A stretch of 64,000 nucleotides of DNA from Rotaria macrura (GCA_900239685.1 OENT01000239.1:62001-126000); one strand, 5' to 3'. Counted from the stretch's first letter, positions 10,263 to 24,400 are shown. Translations and numbers: made by a program. The notes: generated by a model not told the origin, from the sequence alone.

Positions 10263-10775
10263 TTAGAAAAAATTGACATTCATCTGAATGCCTGTTGCAA
10301 CACCGGTGCCACCTCTCACTAGCCAGTAAGTGACGTCGTACGTCGCACCCGGAGTGGTATTGAATGATTGTTGGAGGAATTGTAGGTTGGCGGTGTCTGA
10401 GCAAAGATTATTATAGCACCAGCTGTTCAGGCAGCTGGAAGATGAAATTATTGATGAAACGCAACTAGCACTGCACGAATAAACTTGCCAGCCGACTGAA
10501 GAACCACTTTCAAAATTAAAATTGAGGATTAAGTTTATCGTTGGATTAGTAGCTTGTGCAACTGTTACATTGTCAATGAACCAATCTTTAGTAGCAATCG
10601 CTGTAGCACTGGTAAAGCGAAGAATAGTGCTAGTTGATGTAGCTACGAAGGAATTCGAGTACTGTGTCCACGTCAGTGGTGGAGAATTAACGATGGATTG
10701 AAGCAATCCGCTGGTAACATAAGCACAGGCGATCGCTAGAACAAAGAAAAGTATTTTCCCCATGTCTTTTGTCAT
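10263..10775 (-). CDS. Small secreted protein, carbohydrate-binding-like jelly-roll halves in swapped order
   Basis: Single exon of 170 aa. A signal peptide (MGKILFFVLAIACAYVTSG) is followed by LTWTQYSNSFVATSTSTILR and DWFIDNVTV, which in secreted galactose-binding-like (DUF642 or PEP-CTERM anchor-like) domains is the C-terminal half. Next come NFNFESGSSVGW, a Cys-rich stretch (YSCSASC, SCLNSWCYNNLC), LQFLQQSFNTTPGATYDVTY and the end of the protein; this is the usual N-terminal half of such a domain. The halves are therefore in reverse order to the common arrangement. Six or seven cysteines suggest disulfides. The start is either the ATG at 10775 or the in-frame ATG four codons later; an acceptor-like ctgctag sits directly before the first. 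The family assignment is from pattern memory, without a search. Confidence 0.75.
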   Translation of the reverse strand: MTKDMGKILFFVLAIACAYVTSGLLQSIVNSPPLTWTQYSNSFVATSTSTILRFTSATAIATKDWFIDNVTVAQATNPTINLILNFNFESGSSVGWQVYSCSASCVSSIISSSSCLNSWCYNNLCSDTANLQFLQQSFNTTPGATYDVTYWLVRGGTGVATGIQMNVNFF

Positions 10776-12179
10776 CTAGCAGCGAATACGTGAATATTGT
10801 TTGTTTCCTACACACTGACACATTCGTTTTTGTTTTATAATTTTCCACAGCCTGGAAACAACTTTTTTGTCAGCAAGATGTGACTATCATTGGAATACTT
10901 TTGAATAGTACTTCGGAGAGAAGTACAATTTTACGCAGAGCGTCTGTATTATAGATCGATTGTGGTTCAGCGAAATCATCTTACTGATTTTATCTCACTA
11001 AGAGAAATTTAATTGCATTTAATTTTGAGATTTTTCAAGATCAATTGGAATTTTAGTGACTTTTCAATAGAAATAAATTCTACTTGAAATACCTATAATC
11101 AATTGGCATATCAACTTCTAATTTTGTGAACACGAAAAGAGACGATTTACATGGGGTTTCGCATGGTAAATCAATAGTTGATAAGTTACATAGAAAGCAA
11201 TTATTGATCATCACGTATCATCGAATTTCGACTTAGTTAACTGAAAATTTCATCATTCCAACGTAATCCGCTGCACATTCAACCAGTATCCGACGAACTT
11301 CTACAGTTAGTAGTGTCTTGTTTCAATAGATGATAAAATGACTACACTCATTCTTGAACTTCTTCTGGCACAAACAAGTGCAGAAGAGAGTCCATTAGTG
11401 AGGTATCAATGATCACGTTCTTCAGAGTTCCGTTTCCAAGGAATACTAGGCAAAACTGATATATCAAGTCCCCCTTCTACTTTCCCGATTAGTTGAGACT
11501 GTACATTATAGGATTAAGCCCATGAAGGCAAAGATCGATAATGAAAGATTCAGTTATTCAAAAGTTGTGTTTACTTTCATTTCGATTGTACAAACGAATC
11601 AACTATATTTCCCAAGTTCTTTCTATAGTAATTGATTTCTAATTGAATTGTAACCTGTATGGTGGACATCAATTTAATAGCAACTTCCAAGATGTGAAAA
11701 GAGAGGAAATCACAAGACTCGAAGAATAAATTTCGCATTCAAAACTGAAGTAATTGTCTAACTTGTTTGTGTATGATTAATCCTATTTTGTTAGTGGTAC
11801 TAGAGTACTGGTCTGAGGACACTCGTTGTTATATAGATTGATTCAAAACAAAATGTGTTGACTTGAGGGTGTAGCTCTTTGAATACATAAAAAAACCATA
11901 TTAATCTACAACCTGCTAAGAAATGTTATCTTATTGTATCCGAAGAACTATGATGATACATTGAATTGATTGAAATCGGGTTGAAGTCAATAAAAAGACA
12001 AGCTTGATGACGATCATCATGCAGTAAGGTTTAAGTTGCAAAAGTTGGAATCCGATTTCTCAATCGGTTGCAAATCTTTCCTCTGACTGATATTCATGAT
12101 AGCTTGTCTATGTCGGAACAACAGACACCTCATCAATTTCAATTATGCTAATAAGATTGTGAAATAATACTTGAATAAA
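10776..12179. other. Intergenic or 3' region of the next minus-strand gene
   Basis: About 1.4 kb. Any further downstream exons of the Thr-rich membrane protein would have to lie here, but none were recognised on the minus strand and no frame exceeds 60 codons. Confidence 0.4.
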
Positions 12180-13478
12180 TTAGCTAAATATTTTTACTAA
12201 ACAGTATAGTTTAAGATAGTCGTGAAGCTTACTGGTCGTTGATGTTGTTGCAGTTGTCGTTACAGTTGTCGTCACAGTAGTGGTTGTTGTCGAAGTTCCA
12301 TTCATCACTGTTGTCGATGCCACTAGGAATATGAAACGCTATGCAACTGTGTTTGGTTATTCTCGATAAGTTTCTTCAGCTGCATGCATATCTATATATC
12401 TGCCAAAATATCTTACTATTCATAACTCTTTTCTATAAGGAGCACTCTACGAAACAGGATGAATTCGAATCAATTCTTTGTAGTCAATAGATCAGAATTT
12501 AAGTGATTTGGAGAGCTGAGAAAGATCGACAGTTGTCACAATTGTGGGTATCTCTTGTCAAGGATAGTTCTTGAGCAAGCGTATTGTATATATTATTCGT
12601 ATACAATTTCTTCCGTACCTATGTTACAGAGTTGTGCATTTTAAGATGCATTTAGAGAAATAGATATCATCGATTTTTGCTTATTACAGAAGGAAGGTTA
12701 GTACAATGAGTCAAGTCACCATATTGATCGATGAAAATCGAACTTTAATATACGTAGACCAATTTATGCAGGTATAAAATTCATCCTAAACTAACTTTTG
12801 TTTCTTTTATGAGATGTTTCAAGTGGCGCATCATATCCTAAGCATAGGGCAAAATCTTCATACCAGCCGATATCTTCTATGTGGTTCCCATGGATTTTTA
12901 AATATGATCAAACAGCAAACACAAATAAAAACTTTTATCTTGTACGCGCGAACTTAAAACGATGCACTAGTCATTCATGTGTATAAAAAATTATGACAGT
13001 GTGAATATTTATATTAATTCTTATAAATCTACTCAAGTCGCCATTTCAACTTAAAATCAACTCTATATTTTCCTCCCCAAAGTCGATTCAACATGTAATT
13101 GATCGTTACGAAATATTGTTGATTGACGAGCACACCTTTCGTTCTCTTATTCATTCTGACCATACCTGCGGAAGTTGTTGTTACACTTCCCGATCCTGAT
13201 TCTGATCTCAACCATAGGATGAGTATAACAGCCAAAGCTATTCCACCGAGTAAAAGTCCGATAATACAACATTTGAAACACGGTAACCAGCACAGGCATC
13301 TTTTGATTTTTTCACTCCTATTTTTTCTGTCAAATAAAACAATAGAATCATATTGACAATGATCATATCATTAGAAAGAGGCCAAACTTGATATTCACCT
13401 ATTTTCATTCTTTTCTTGAAGAGAAACTATTTTTTTAATGTTTACATCTAATTTTCGTGTGTTCGGTGTTGTATCCAT
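12180..13478 (-). CDS. Single-pass membrane protein with Cys-rich juxtamembrane region and Thr-rich stalk
   Basis: Hand-built model: exon 1 13399-13478 (MDTTPNTRKLDVNIKKIVSL...), exon 2 13166-13326 (KRCLCWLPCFKCC, then the membrane segment IIGLLLGGIALAVILILWL, then SESGSGSVTTTSA), exon 3 from 12322 downward (VASTTVMNGTSTTTTTVTTT...). Phases agree at both junctions (80 = 26 codons+2; 161 = 1+53 codons+1), and the Thr-rich reading frame carries straight across the 843-nt second intron. Without further splicing exon 3 stops at 12180, giving about 139 aa; with the GTAAGC donor after 12233 it would continue to exons I could not find. A short basic N-terminus, no signal peptide, Cys-rich positions next to the membrane (likely acylated) and an O-glycosylatable stalk suggest a type II surface protein lacking, or having lost, its extracellular head. 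The function is unknown. Confidence 0.6.
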
Positions 13479-16400
13479 GGACCATTCGGAAATTTTGAGA
13501 CTATTCGTTTTTGATGAGAATAATGAAAAGGTTTTTAACTTGATATGATCAGGTTTTGCCATGTTTCAGCACGTTTTGCTTTTTGAACACAAGTTTTCAA
13601 CAATCGTAGCAATAAGAGAGATTCAAATTTCATTCTCTACATACATTTTACTTTTACTGATTTTATGCAGTTCAGGTTTTTTTTCAAACAAAGTATATAA
13701 GAGTAAATAATCAAATAAACTTTTTCTTTTGTTTCTTTATAACGTCAATCAGGTCCCAAGCAACTTGCATTAGTTTTCTCCTCTTTCAGTTATTCTACAT
13801 TGAAGAAGAAAAATAAGAAAACCTCTAATAGAATAAATAATGAGCTTTATACATTCATATGTTGTATTCATAAAAGAAAACAATTTTCGAACTTGTGCAC
13901 CAAAGCAAATTTAGTATGATTCGATGGAAAATGAAGCGAACGTAAATTTAAAGACATTGGTGTAAATAATTTATTTTATTCCTTTTAATAATAAAAAATG
14001 TATGACCGTTGAATTACTTGATAAATACAAAAATGCAGCGATCGGTTCTTTGTTTTTTTCTTTACATGAGAATTCTCTAGTTATTATTGCGAGCCTTGCC
14101 TTGATTTGTATGGCACAATTACTGATTTGATTCTGCATGTTTCTTTGTTCATAATATTTCATTTCTTTTTTGCTTTTAATGAGATGGCTTTTTATTCAGT
14201 AAACCAAATATTACGAAACTGGCTCTCCTATCCTATTTCAAACAAATTTATATGATTCGTAAGCAGCTGAGCATCTAATATAGTAGTTGGCAATTTCAGA
14301 CACTTCAATACATGAATTTCTTATCAGTATAGCTTTAATTGTGTTTGCCCCTCCCCTATATTTATACACTTATGAGTCCCAATTCACAATCTCTCTCAAA
14401 ACGTCTGCAGAAGACCATACTGGTTCAAATCTAAAGAGTTAAAACATAATGAATATGAACCTGAGTTTTCTCCAGGTACTTAGTATTATTTTAAATCATT
14501 TTAAGAATATCTATTCAAAGTTTTAATAATAAAGCCTCAAGAAGAGAGACTTTAGCAAAAAATATTTTACTCTTAATGTATGCTTCATAAAATTGTGAAA
14601 TCTATTCTTGCACGATGATCATCATGTTATCATATCCTATCCGAGTATCATGTTCCGTCGATATATTCATGATGAAAATTTATACATTGGATTTTTTCCA
14701 TTAATACGAATATTTCTTAAGATTCTCAGTTTTCAACAGATTGAATGTGATCTTTGACGCATGAGACATGTGATATCATTTGATTCATGTTGATCAACTG
14801 CGTTGCTATATTTCGAAGCTTGAAAAAGAAGAAACATTTCAAATAGTACTAATTAACATATTCAAATTTTTGTTTTTCTAGTAAGGCTTGTCAATGATTC
14901 ATGATTGGAACACTATTTAAATACTATATTGCCCTAAGCATTATTTTCTACGATCAACTTATTTAAAAACTTAGTTAAGTAACTCACTTTGTTTTCGTTT
15001 AAATATTTCTTCTGATAGGATGACATCACGAAAATAACCAAGTCATGCTTTTGTTTCCTACACATGCTATTATGTTCGTTCTCATCTTCAACTTCAATTT
15101 TGTTCAACCAATGTATTATGTTGATTGGTTCTTTTATCTTCGTTTTGCCAATGAAACACAAATCAAATCACACTCTTGAAATATATATAATTTTATTAAA
15201 CATATTTAATTAAAGCTCTTCATCCAGCGATTTCCTTTAGATAGATCAACTGCTTGTCTTCGGTTAAAACAGCCCTTAAAAACTGGTAGATTTTCATCTA
15301 CGAAACATGGTTGTATTTAGATGTTTTCTTCCTTTCTATTAATAGAATGAAAGCATGAAAGGCAAAAAATGAAACCTGCCTGGTTTTATTAATATAATTT
15401 TGTAAAAAATGTTTGTCATTGAAGAATGATCTTGGATGAATTAAAAACGATCACACCTACTTTCAGATATTCTCAAAAACTAAATACATTAGAATATAAC
15501 TGTTGCTGCCTTTTCTTTTTTCAAGAACTCAACAATCATTATTCATTTCAATACTCTACAATTATGATTGAGTAGTATTCTAATTGTTCGTCCTTCAAAT
15601 TATCATTAACTCATGTGAGAATGATTGCATCTGTTACAACAAATGACATTCATCAAATGTCGTTTTGTTCTTCAACATAATCTAGAACTAATCGATTCAT
15701 TGTTGATCTCGTATTTATGTATGATTTCGTTCATATGACACTTTAAATTTCTTCTTGTAATTTATTTTTAGACATTTTATATTGTCAAAAAAAATCATAG
15801 AATTATCACAATAGATGTATATGTGTATACGTATTGTGTGAAAATGTAAAATAGAAAGCAACAAAAAATTTACTTGAAGGAAACAGTTGTATCTTGTGTT
15901 GCGTGAAAATTTTACATATATTTGTTATATAAAGTTATTTCGTTGAGCATCCTTTTCCTGAATGCTTTAGTCTTCGTGCTGATCAAGAAATAAGAATGAT
16001 TTCGATATACTCTAACCATTACTAATACGTTTTATGACATTAGTTTAGATTATTACGATAATGATAAATGCTTGTCTGAATTTAAATGGGTTCGAGAATA
16101 AAAGGGATGGTCTGCTTTTTGCTAGTTTTCTCATGTGTATCTAAATTCTTTCTTACTGCCGATCAATAAAGATTATTAAATAGAAGAGACATGTCGATCC
16201 TATTATTCTTATTCATTCGTTCTTGCAAAAAGTCATCTTGATATGTGAAAGGCTTGATGCAGATATGTATATCATGAATTTCAAAGATCTTAGAGATCTA
16301 TTCTACAGGTTAGCATTGATAAATTAATAAATGAATATAGTATTAACGCATAGAAAACATTGTTAACAACTTACCAATAAATACTCATGCTTTAATATTT

Positions 16401-19400
16401 ATTTGAGATCTATTGTCGTATTACTCTAAGATGATAGGAAAAGATTATAGTTATTTTTAATTTCAATCCATCAAGGATTTTAAAAATTCTCACAATAGAA
16501 CAAAAGAAATTATAATATGTATACTCTCCTGATAATGTATAGACGTAGTTAGTTTGACTAAGTCATATCCTAGAAAAAAATCATTTGTGTAAGTGTTACT
16601 AATATCTGTTGACAGTTAAGTGAACAATTCCCGTCAACAATAGTCTTATTTACATGCTCTAACTTTAAGAAACTTGTTGAGAATAACGATTCATTAAGAC
16701 ATCTGCTCGTATTTTACTGTTCTTGATTCCAATGTCAAAGACAACATTGCCCTAGAATATATGTAGTTGTAATTTTTTTTTATCTCGTTCACATTCACAT
16801 ACGAGAACATGATTAACAATCTTGTACTACGTCGTGTACATCGTTGTTCCTTTAATTCTTAATTGATTCTTTTGCATATGTATGTATGAAAGCTATTTAC
16901 AGTTAATGATGAAAACTATATTAGAAACAGTGAAGAAGATGTCAAAACAAGATGTATTTGAATTCTCCTATGAAATTCAATGATGTTCGGTTAATTTCAA
17001 ACTGTCATTGTTCAATGTTTGCATTATGCATCATTTATTCAACAGACGATTTCAAGATGAAATGTTGATGAAAACCATGTAACAATCATTTTGATTATAC
17101 TAACCATCCGTCAATGTTGAAATCCAAAAATAGTTTGAACTCTATGTGCATTTCTTTATAGAGAAATTGTTTTGATAGAGTATTTACATGAAAAAATGTT
17201 AACATTGTGCTACTATGATCTAATACTTTTATTTATTAAGAATCGTTTTGATGATGTATTCATAAATTTAATACAGTAGAAAAAAATAGATTATTTTCCA
17301 GATGATCAATCAATTTTGACTTTTCATTTCTTCATAAATGCAATCGCTTAAATTTACCGTTCAAGTAATCGTTTTCTGCCGTCATTCAAATAAATATTCT
17401 AAACGTTCCGGTGTAAAATCCTTGAATTTGAAAAAGCAAAACAAAAACATACATTAGAAAAATAAAACATATTTATATTTTTCTGCGTAAAAAAAGTAGA
17501 CATGATTTTCTTCAATATTCTTTTATTTCTTATTTTCTTTCGTTAGATTCAAGGTTATTTTGATTTCATCTAAAGACTTTTTTTCTTTTGAGAATAAGTC
17601 GATCAGGCAGACTAAGCAAGAAGTCTGTTATGGAATAATTTCATTCGAATGATAGAAAGTTATTAGAATCTTGTCGTTTCTACCCTGTTTTTTTATTTTC
17701 TTTGTCAAACTTGACATGTTCAACTATTACCATTACTATGATTAGTTTTTTTTTCTTTGATCATTTGGAAGAAGTGCTGTACTCTTTCATGTTAGTGATT
17801 TAAATTACTAGAGAAAAGAACAAGTCGATATATGTGTTATTTCGCCTATATAAATGTTCGTGTAAACACAAATACATGACGGCACCATAGTCGTTTAGAA
17901 ATCAAGGACAACATCAGAATATTTATATGAACATGTTATGTTACAATAGTTCATAGAACGCATCGAATCAGTAAGAATATTCAAAACATTAATATGAAAG
18001 ACGAAAGAAAAGGCTAGAGATTATGAAGTCAAAGTTTTGTTAAAGAAACTCGAAATAGTAATTAAGCTAACGGCTATGTTACTAGTAAGCATACAGATGC
18101 TCTTTAATAGAAACTATTCTTGTATTTATACACGCTTCTATATAATACAGTGATTAGCCTTGACCTAAAGCGTATTTACTCGTTCAATTAGCCCATATGT
18201 CCCATCTACAAATTTCCATTTGTAAATTTCTCTTAAGAAAAATGTTTTTATATTCATGTAGGTATATAATTTATATTTACAAAAGAATAGTTACGGTCAT
18301 TAATGACTGTGTTCAAATTAAGGCAGACACATCGAATGAGACATATTCTTCTTAGTCTATTATGTATAATTTGTGAATTTCAACGTAGCTCATACTTCTT
18401 TATAACCATAGATATGTATTGGAGTTTTTATCATCATATAAAAGTTCTAGATCACAAGATTAGAATATTGATAGATGAACTTGAATAGTCAATGTATGTC
18501 GTATGAGGAAAAAGAAGAACATAGGTTGCTTCTTAGTATGTTTTAACTCTTCTCGGATACGTTCAATACTTCATAGTTCTATGTAAGAATGTCAAAGTTT
18601 AGAGCTCAAATTAGATAGTAATTGCAATATGTTTCTCCAAAAGTAAGCTCTTGTAGTTCATGCAATAAATACATATGTTAATCAATGTCACAGTCATAAG
18701 TTAGAATAACATCTGTTACGATTTATTTTGACGTCATCATTTTATTATTATTGTTTTTGTTTGTCAAAGCGACACATAAAATAAAACATATCTCACTCAA
18801 TGTGTATTTGTTTGACCATGAGCAGTCAAGAGGGTACAGTAAACATACGAGTCATTACAGAAGACAAAGACAAATAACAAGCTCACGAGACAAGATAGCC
18901 TTGCATTTAACACTATACAAAATGACATACAATCCTTGCCATCATTTGTAAAGCATGCATGTTGATTAAAAGTATCATCGCAATATTTCAACCTTTTAGA
19001 CGTTTGTCGAGGTTGTAGTTTACATTCTAAACTGATTATTTAAATATCGATTGATCAAGTGATGTAATATCATGCCAAGAAAATATAGAAGAAATTTCGA
19101 AATTGAATTCTACTTATTTTTACCTTTTCGAATAAGCTATTTTCAAGAAATAAATATCATAAAATATGCTCATGACGAGTTTCGCTTCTTTCTTTTTCTT
19201 TCTTCTACCTTACCTATCGACGTAAGCATGTGCCGGATGATAATAATGAATACAGACAAATACTCCCATTTTCTCAAGACAATTACAGACACATAATATG
19301 TCTTTTTCTTTTATTTCCCTTGTGAAACACTAAAGGGTTTGTTGATGAAATAGCTAGACGATAGCGAGAATGTAAAGAGCAAATATTGATAGATGTTACA

Positions 19401-19465
19401 ATCATCATCGAGTGTGTATCTAGTAGAAGCATACTGCAGAAAAAAGAAAAGAAGAAAGAAATATA

Positions 19466-19490
19466 GAGGGAGGGAGAGAGAGAGAGAGCG
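19466..19490. repeat. GA-rich microsatellite
   Basis: A purine tract of GAGGGAGGG followed by about eight GA dinucleotides, in otherwise non-repetitive AT-rich sequence. Confidence 0.8.
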
Positions 19491-20906
19491 AGATAGAAGC
19501 GGAATCATGAAGACTTAGTCCTTGTTTCATAAGCATTGAATGAGATAACATAATGTCTTTTCTTTTCTCTTGTTCCTCTTATACATATTATACATGCATT
19601 GTTAGTATGCAGCTGATGAGAAAATACATATGAAGCTTGAGGTAAGACATACTAGTATATACAGTCAGTTTCTTTTTGTTCAAAACCGACAGACAGAAGT
19701 CATCTTTTTTTTCTTGTTTGTTTATATGAACAAAGGTTAGAACAAACGTTTATACTATGTTATGAAAGATACCGCTGTTTCCTTCAACTAGACAAGATAT
19801 ACATATTTGTATTTATGGTACATATACGAATAAATATAATATGGAATAATATTCAGCACATGACTAGAAAAATTTATTTTCTAGTTTTCAATGCATCAAA
19901 AGAAAGACTAAATTATTCCATTCAAAACTATTAATCAAAACTACCTTAGTCTTCTTAGATTGACAAACATTATTACTAATATTGATATTTCGAATGATTA
20001 CTAACAGCATGATATGCGATACAGACGAAACAAGAATAAAAAATACAAAGATAGGCATTTATCGACAAAAAAAGATTACACACCCGAAAGAACTTGATCA
20101 ATTAAAAATGTCTGTTACACACGTAGATGATAGAAACTAATATTTTTTCGTTATTTATCAGATGTTTCTGGGAAATGTCCTCTACATAGACCTCTATTAT
20201 TCATTCTATGCGTATAATTGACTAGCTTGAGCTCATTATTATTCTTCCTATTTGATAAAATAACATCGATTATTGTTCAATAAGAGAATGTGTGTGGAAT
20301 CGCAGGTCAAGCAAGGACACACACACAAACATATTTAGTATCTATTCTATGAAGAACATAATAAGAGTTTGCTCTTATAAGGAGAAGAGAATGAAAAAAA
20401 TATATCACTCACATGGATATGTGGGCAAGTTTTCTATGTATTTCTTATTGATTCTTGTTAGATCTGTCACATTTTTTTATTAATATAGAGCGTCAATTGA
20501 TATCCTTCAACTTAATTGACCCTAATATATATGATGTATCAAAAATAAGACTTTATAATTAAAACAACACGAGAAAAAGAACAAACAAAATCCTTGAAAA
20601 ACAGAGAAGATACTCTTGAAGAAAAAGAACTAATATTCGGCATATCCGACTTTTTTATGAGTAGGTGGTAACATATATAGAAAGGTTTTTGTCTCCTTGT
20701 CTACTACTTTTTCATTATAATTACCACTATTACTTGATCTATCCGGTTTTGATGACATATTTCTTACATTGTGATGTACTCACACATTTGAAAGATATAG
20801 CCATGTGCAAATAGGTTTCTACTTTTAAGTCACAAAAGAGACAGCATTTATGTATCGACATTCGATGAATGAATATAATAAGAATCATTGAGTTTTGTTT
20901 ATCTTA

Positions 20907-20936
20907 TCATAAATCATCGATTTCGATGATTTATGA
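20907..20936. repeat. 30-bp near-perfect palindrome
   Basis: TCATAAATCATCGA is followed by TT and then by its exact reverse complement TCGATGATTTATGA: 14-bp arms with a 2-nt centre. It lies about 500 bp upstream of the GPCR start. It could be a dimeric transcription-factor site, a hairpin, or a chance product of AT-rich DNA, though 14 perfect pairs make chance less likely. Confidence 0.8.
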
Positions 20937-21435
20937 CACGTATTTTCTCAGAGATTATCGATTAATGAAACTTTATTGGTTCAAATTAATTATTTTTATA
21001 CAAGGATACCATAAATAGTTATTTCATTTTCAGAAGAATAATTAGTCATGTTCATTTTCCTTTTGCTTATCATAGATAAATATTTTTTATTTAGACATAC
21101 ATTATTTGTTCGGTACAACGTCAAACTAATAACAACAATTTTACCAAATACTCAAAATAAATTATTCATCATTATGTCACTTTATAAAACTTGTCAGAAA
21201 CATCATAATCATACTGGTTTTATTTTCCCGATGTTTTTTCATTGAACGTTAATCATAGACAAGTTACATCTTGTTGTTATCAATCAGTTAAACTTGTACT
21301 CGTTCTTTATTCTTGTCTATTATTCCATGAAGACATGTGATAAGAATATATGAATTCGAATATTTGTTAAACATCAACTCATAAGAAAAAAGAAATACTA
21401 TCAAGCATTCTTCTAATTCTTACTATTCGAAAAGA

Positions 21436-24400
21436 ATGATAGATAATATTATTCTACGAATTCTATTCATTCTAATTAATGTTGCTATATTTCTTGGAAC
21501 AATTATACTCAATTTATTGGCAATTGTTTATATTCGTTCGAGACGTGATAAAACATCAATTGCAATTCTTGTTGTTAATTTAGCTATTGCTGATATTATT
21601 CATGCTAGTATGTATCATGAATGAACATTAATTGTTAAAAACGAATCTACTGTATTTTTTTCTTTAGCTGGCATCATCTTTTTCAGTAGCAATCTACTTA
21701 CACCGAGTTGGATATTTGGCGAGTTTGGTTGTAAATTTAGTTTAACTGTTGATGTTCTTTGTACAGTGGTAAGTTGAGATTCTACTAAATATTATTCTAT
21801 GATTTTAATGATTATATATCAATAGTTTTAATCGATCAAAAATGAATATTTCAATTCATAGTTCATGTAGTACTGAGAAAGTAGTTGATAAATAATTCAT
21901 CATGATGATGTTAATAATGTAATATGTAATGCTTTTTACGCATCTAGTGACTCATAAATAATCTTTCATCTACTTAATGAAAACGTATTTAGATATCAAC
22001 GTTAATGAAAACTCTAAATATTAAAACAACAGATAGATGAATTTCAACAACCGAGATAGAAATCTCGTATTTATATTATAGATGTAGAACATCATTGAAT
22101 ATTATTATGTTGGTAAAATTCAGATGATCATAGTTTTTTGAAAATTAAAATGAAATATCTATTGAAGAAAGAATTTCAAATAAGAAAATAGAAATATACT
22201 TCATTAGAGAAATCATAGAAAATAGCAACATGTAAATAACGTACACGAAGACAGAAAACCACAATTGTTGAATGTCTGTAAACATTGACGAAACATCAGT
22301 TGTGCATAAATCTATTTCTAGTAGTATGACAACAGAAACTAACAAAACAAACAATCTTAGACAAGCTATAAATAACTCATCATGTTGTATCTGTTTGCTA
22401 CTCTAACAAAATCGATCTAATTTCTTACATGTAAACAATGTCTTAATTGTTTCACACTGTTGAATTGCCTTTTGAATTACTTGAAATTTATAATCCTAAT
22501 GAATTCTGACAGCATCAAGACTTAGAAGCAATGTTAGTAGAAAATGAAAACGTCCTATGAAAAACAAAAAATAGAAATTCCAATGATATATTTTATTGTT
22601 GTTTACGGTTACATGTTGATAGAGTGCAATGACCTGATTATCCGATGCGTATATATGTTTCTCATTACAATCTGACAATATTGTTCCTTAAAGCACTAGA
22701 AAAATATCTGCTGAAAATATTTCTTGCATGATCGATTGAGTAGATTTATAATCATGAGTTGAGTTTTCTTTTTAAAAACTATCCAATCTTCTGTTGTTGA
22801 TAGTACGTGTCAAATTTTATAAAGAAAAATAGAAAAAAAAAATAATATTGCATACTATAATTCAACATGGAGAACTTGCTCGAGAAAAATATAATTCTCT
22901 GAAGAATTTAATCAATTTAAGCGGATTTCATTCGATCTTAATAATTATAACATTCGTTCGAGCATGTAATTTGTGATGCCTCTGAAAATCTATCTACATA
23001 TATCTGTCACAAGTAATGAAACTAAGCATCTTAAAAGTATACACTAGAAAAGTACGTTAATCCTGTTTGTAGTGATGTAAACATGGAAATAAATCGAGAA
23101 TACTAGATTTTATTATTCACTCCTTCATAATCATAAAGCACATCTCTAGTAGTCATCAAGAAAACTAATAGTGGGAAAAGACACCGTATGCTTTTCTATT
23201 TGTAAAGCTTAACTAACACTTTGGTGATACAATATACATTATCGGAGATAAGTTCGGATACTAGTAGTGTATGTGTGTATTCTTGTTAATCTCTAATCGG
23301 ATCACCATAACAGAAATTACATTCCGAACGAACGGCAAGGAATCGCTTCCTATCACAAGAGACCTTGTAAATGTAACAGGACCTTGACAGAAAGAATCTA
23401 GCTGGTAAACTCTACTGGATGGGTGTCGAGGTTTTAAAAGACCTCCTTTGATCTGTTCGTTGGTTTCAATTTCCTGTAATTTTTGATGAACAGGATGTAA
23501 TGGGTCTTTTAGCGGAAACTTTCAGGAACTTTGTGACGCCGGGAAGTAAAATCATTAATGGTAAATAACTACACTCCGTAATTTTCAGTCTGGCTATGTT
23601 TTACATAACTGAAATCAAGATTGTATGTTTTTGTTTGCTCGGAAGTACAACAAAAACGAAGTAGTTACTTCTGTAGTGTGTAACAAATGCAATACTTTTT
23701 TATATCATCATTAATCGATGCTCATAGAAAAGATGAATGCATACGGTGACAAATACTAATCTATTAGTTGCTGCAATTTTTGAAACTAAATACAAAAGAG
23801 AAACATATTATGATATTCACATCTTTTTTTAAATTCTAGGTGATTGTCTATACAGTAGCAGCATTAAGTGTTGAACGTTATATTGATGCTCGTTCAAAAT
23901 TAGCAACTAAATTTCGTCTATTAATTACATTTATATCCCTATTAGTTATATGGATAGTTGGTTTAGTTTTGCCATATCCATTTATTTTTTATACATATCT
24001 CTATGATCAAAGTAATTCTTCTACACTTAAAAATTCCACAACATTATTGCCTATGTTAACATGTCGTTCAATACTATCGGAACGTGCATTAGTCATCTAT
24101 GAACTAGTTCTATATATAATTGCATTCATCATACCATATTCAATAATTGTTTTATTTTCATTAAAATTACTTCGATTCTTACATCAATGGTTAAATCGTA
24201 AACGACAATTAACACGTTTAAATTTAATCAAAAAACGTACACGCGGTGTTAAACTTGTACTATGTATTGTCTTATCATTTCTATTATGCTATACTCCATT
24301 TTGGATATTTAAATTCTACACCAGTTTTCTTCTTGATGAAACGATACGACGTCGTCCATTATTAAAACGTTTTCTTAAATATGCCCATCAACTTGTTGTT

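Larger units (their letters stand above)
13479..21435. other. Long gene-poor stretch (about 8 kb)
   Basis: Very AT-rich with no recognisable coding exon on either strand. Open frames of 60-77 codons (13971-14162, 14934-15161, 18303-18951, 19072-19508, 20292-20483, 21048-21245) have random composition. It contains a (GA)n tract at about 19466-19490 and a 30-bp palindrome at 20907-20936. The last few hundred bases presumably include the GPCR promoter. Confidence 0.5.

Noticed and set aside
13123-13356. Plus-strand frame opposite the Thr-rich membrane protein
   Set aside because: The minus strand gives a transmembrane helix and in-phase splicing; the plus frame does not.
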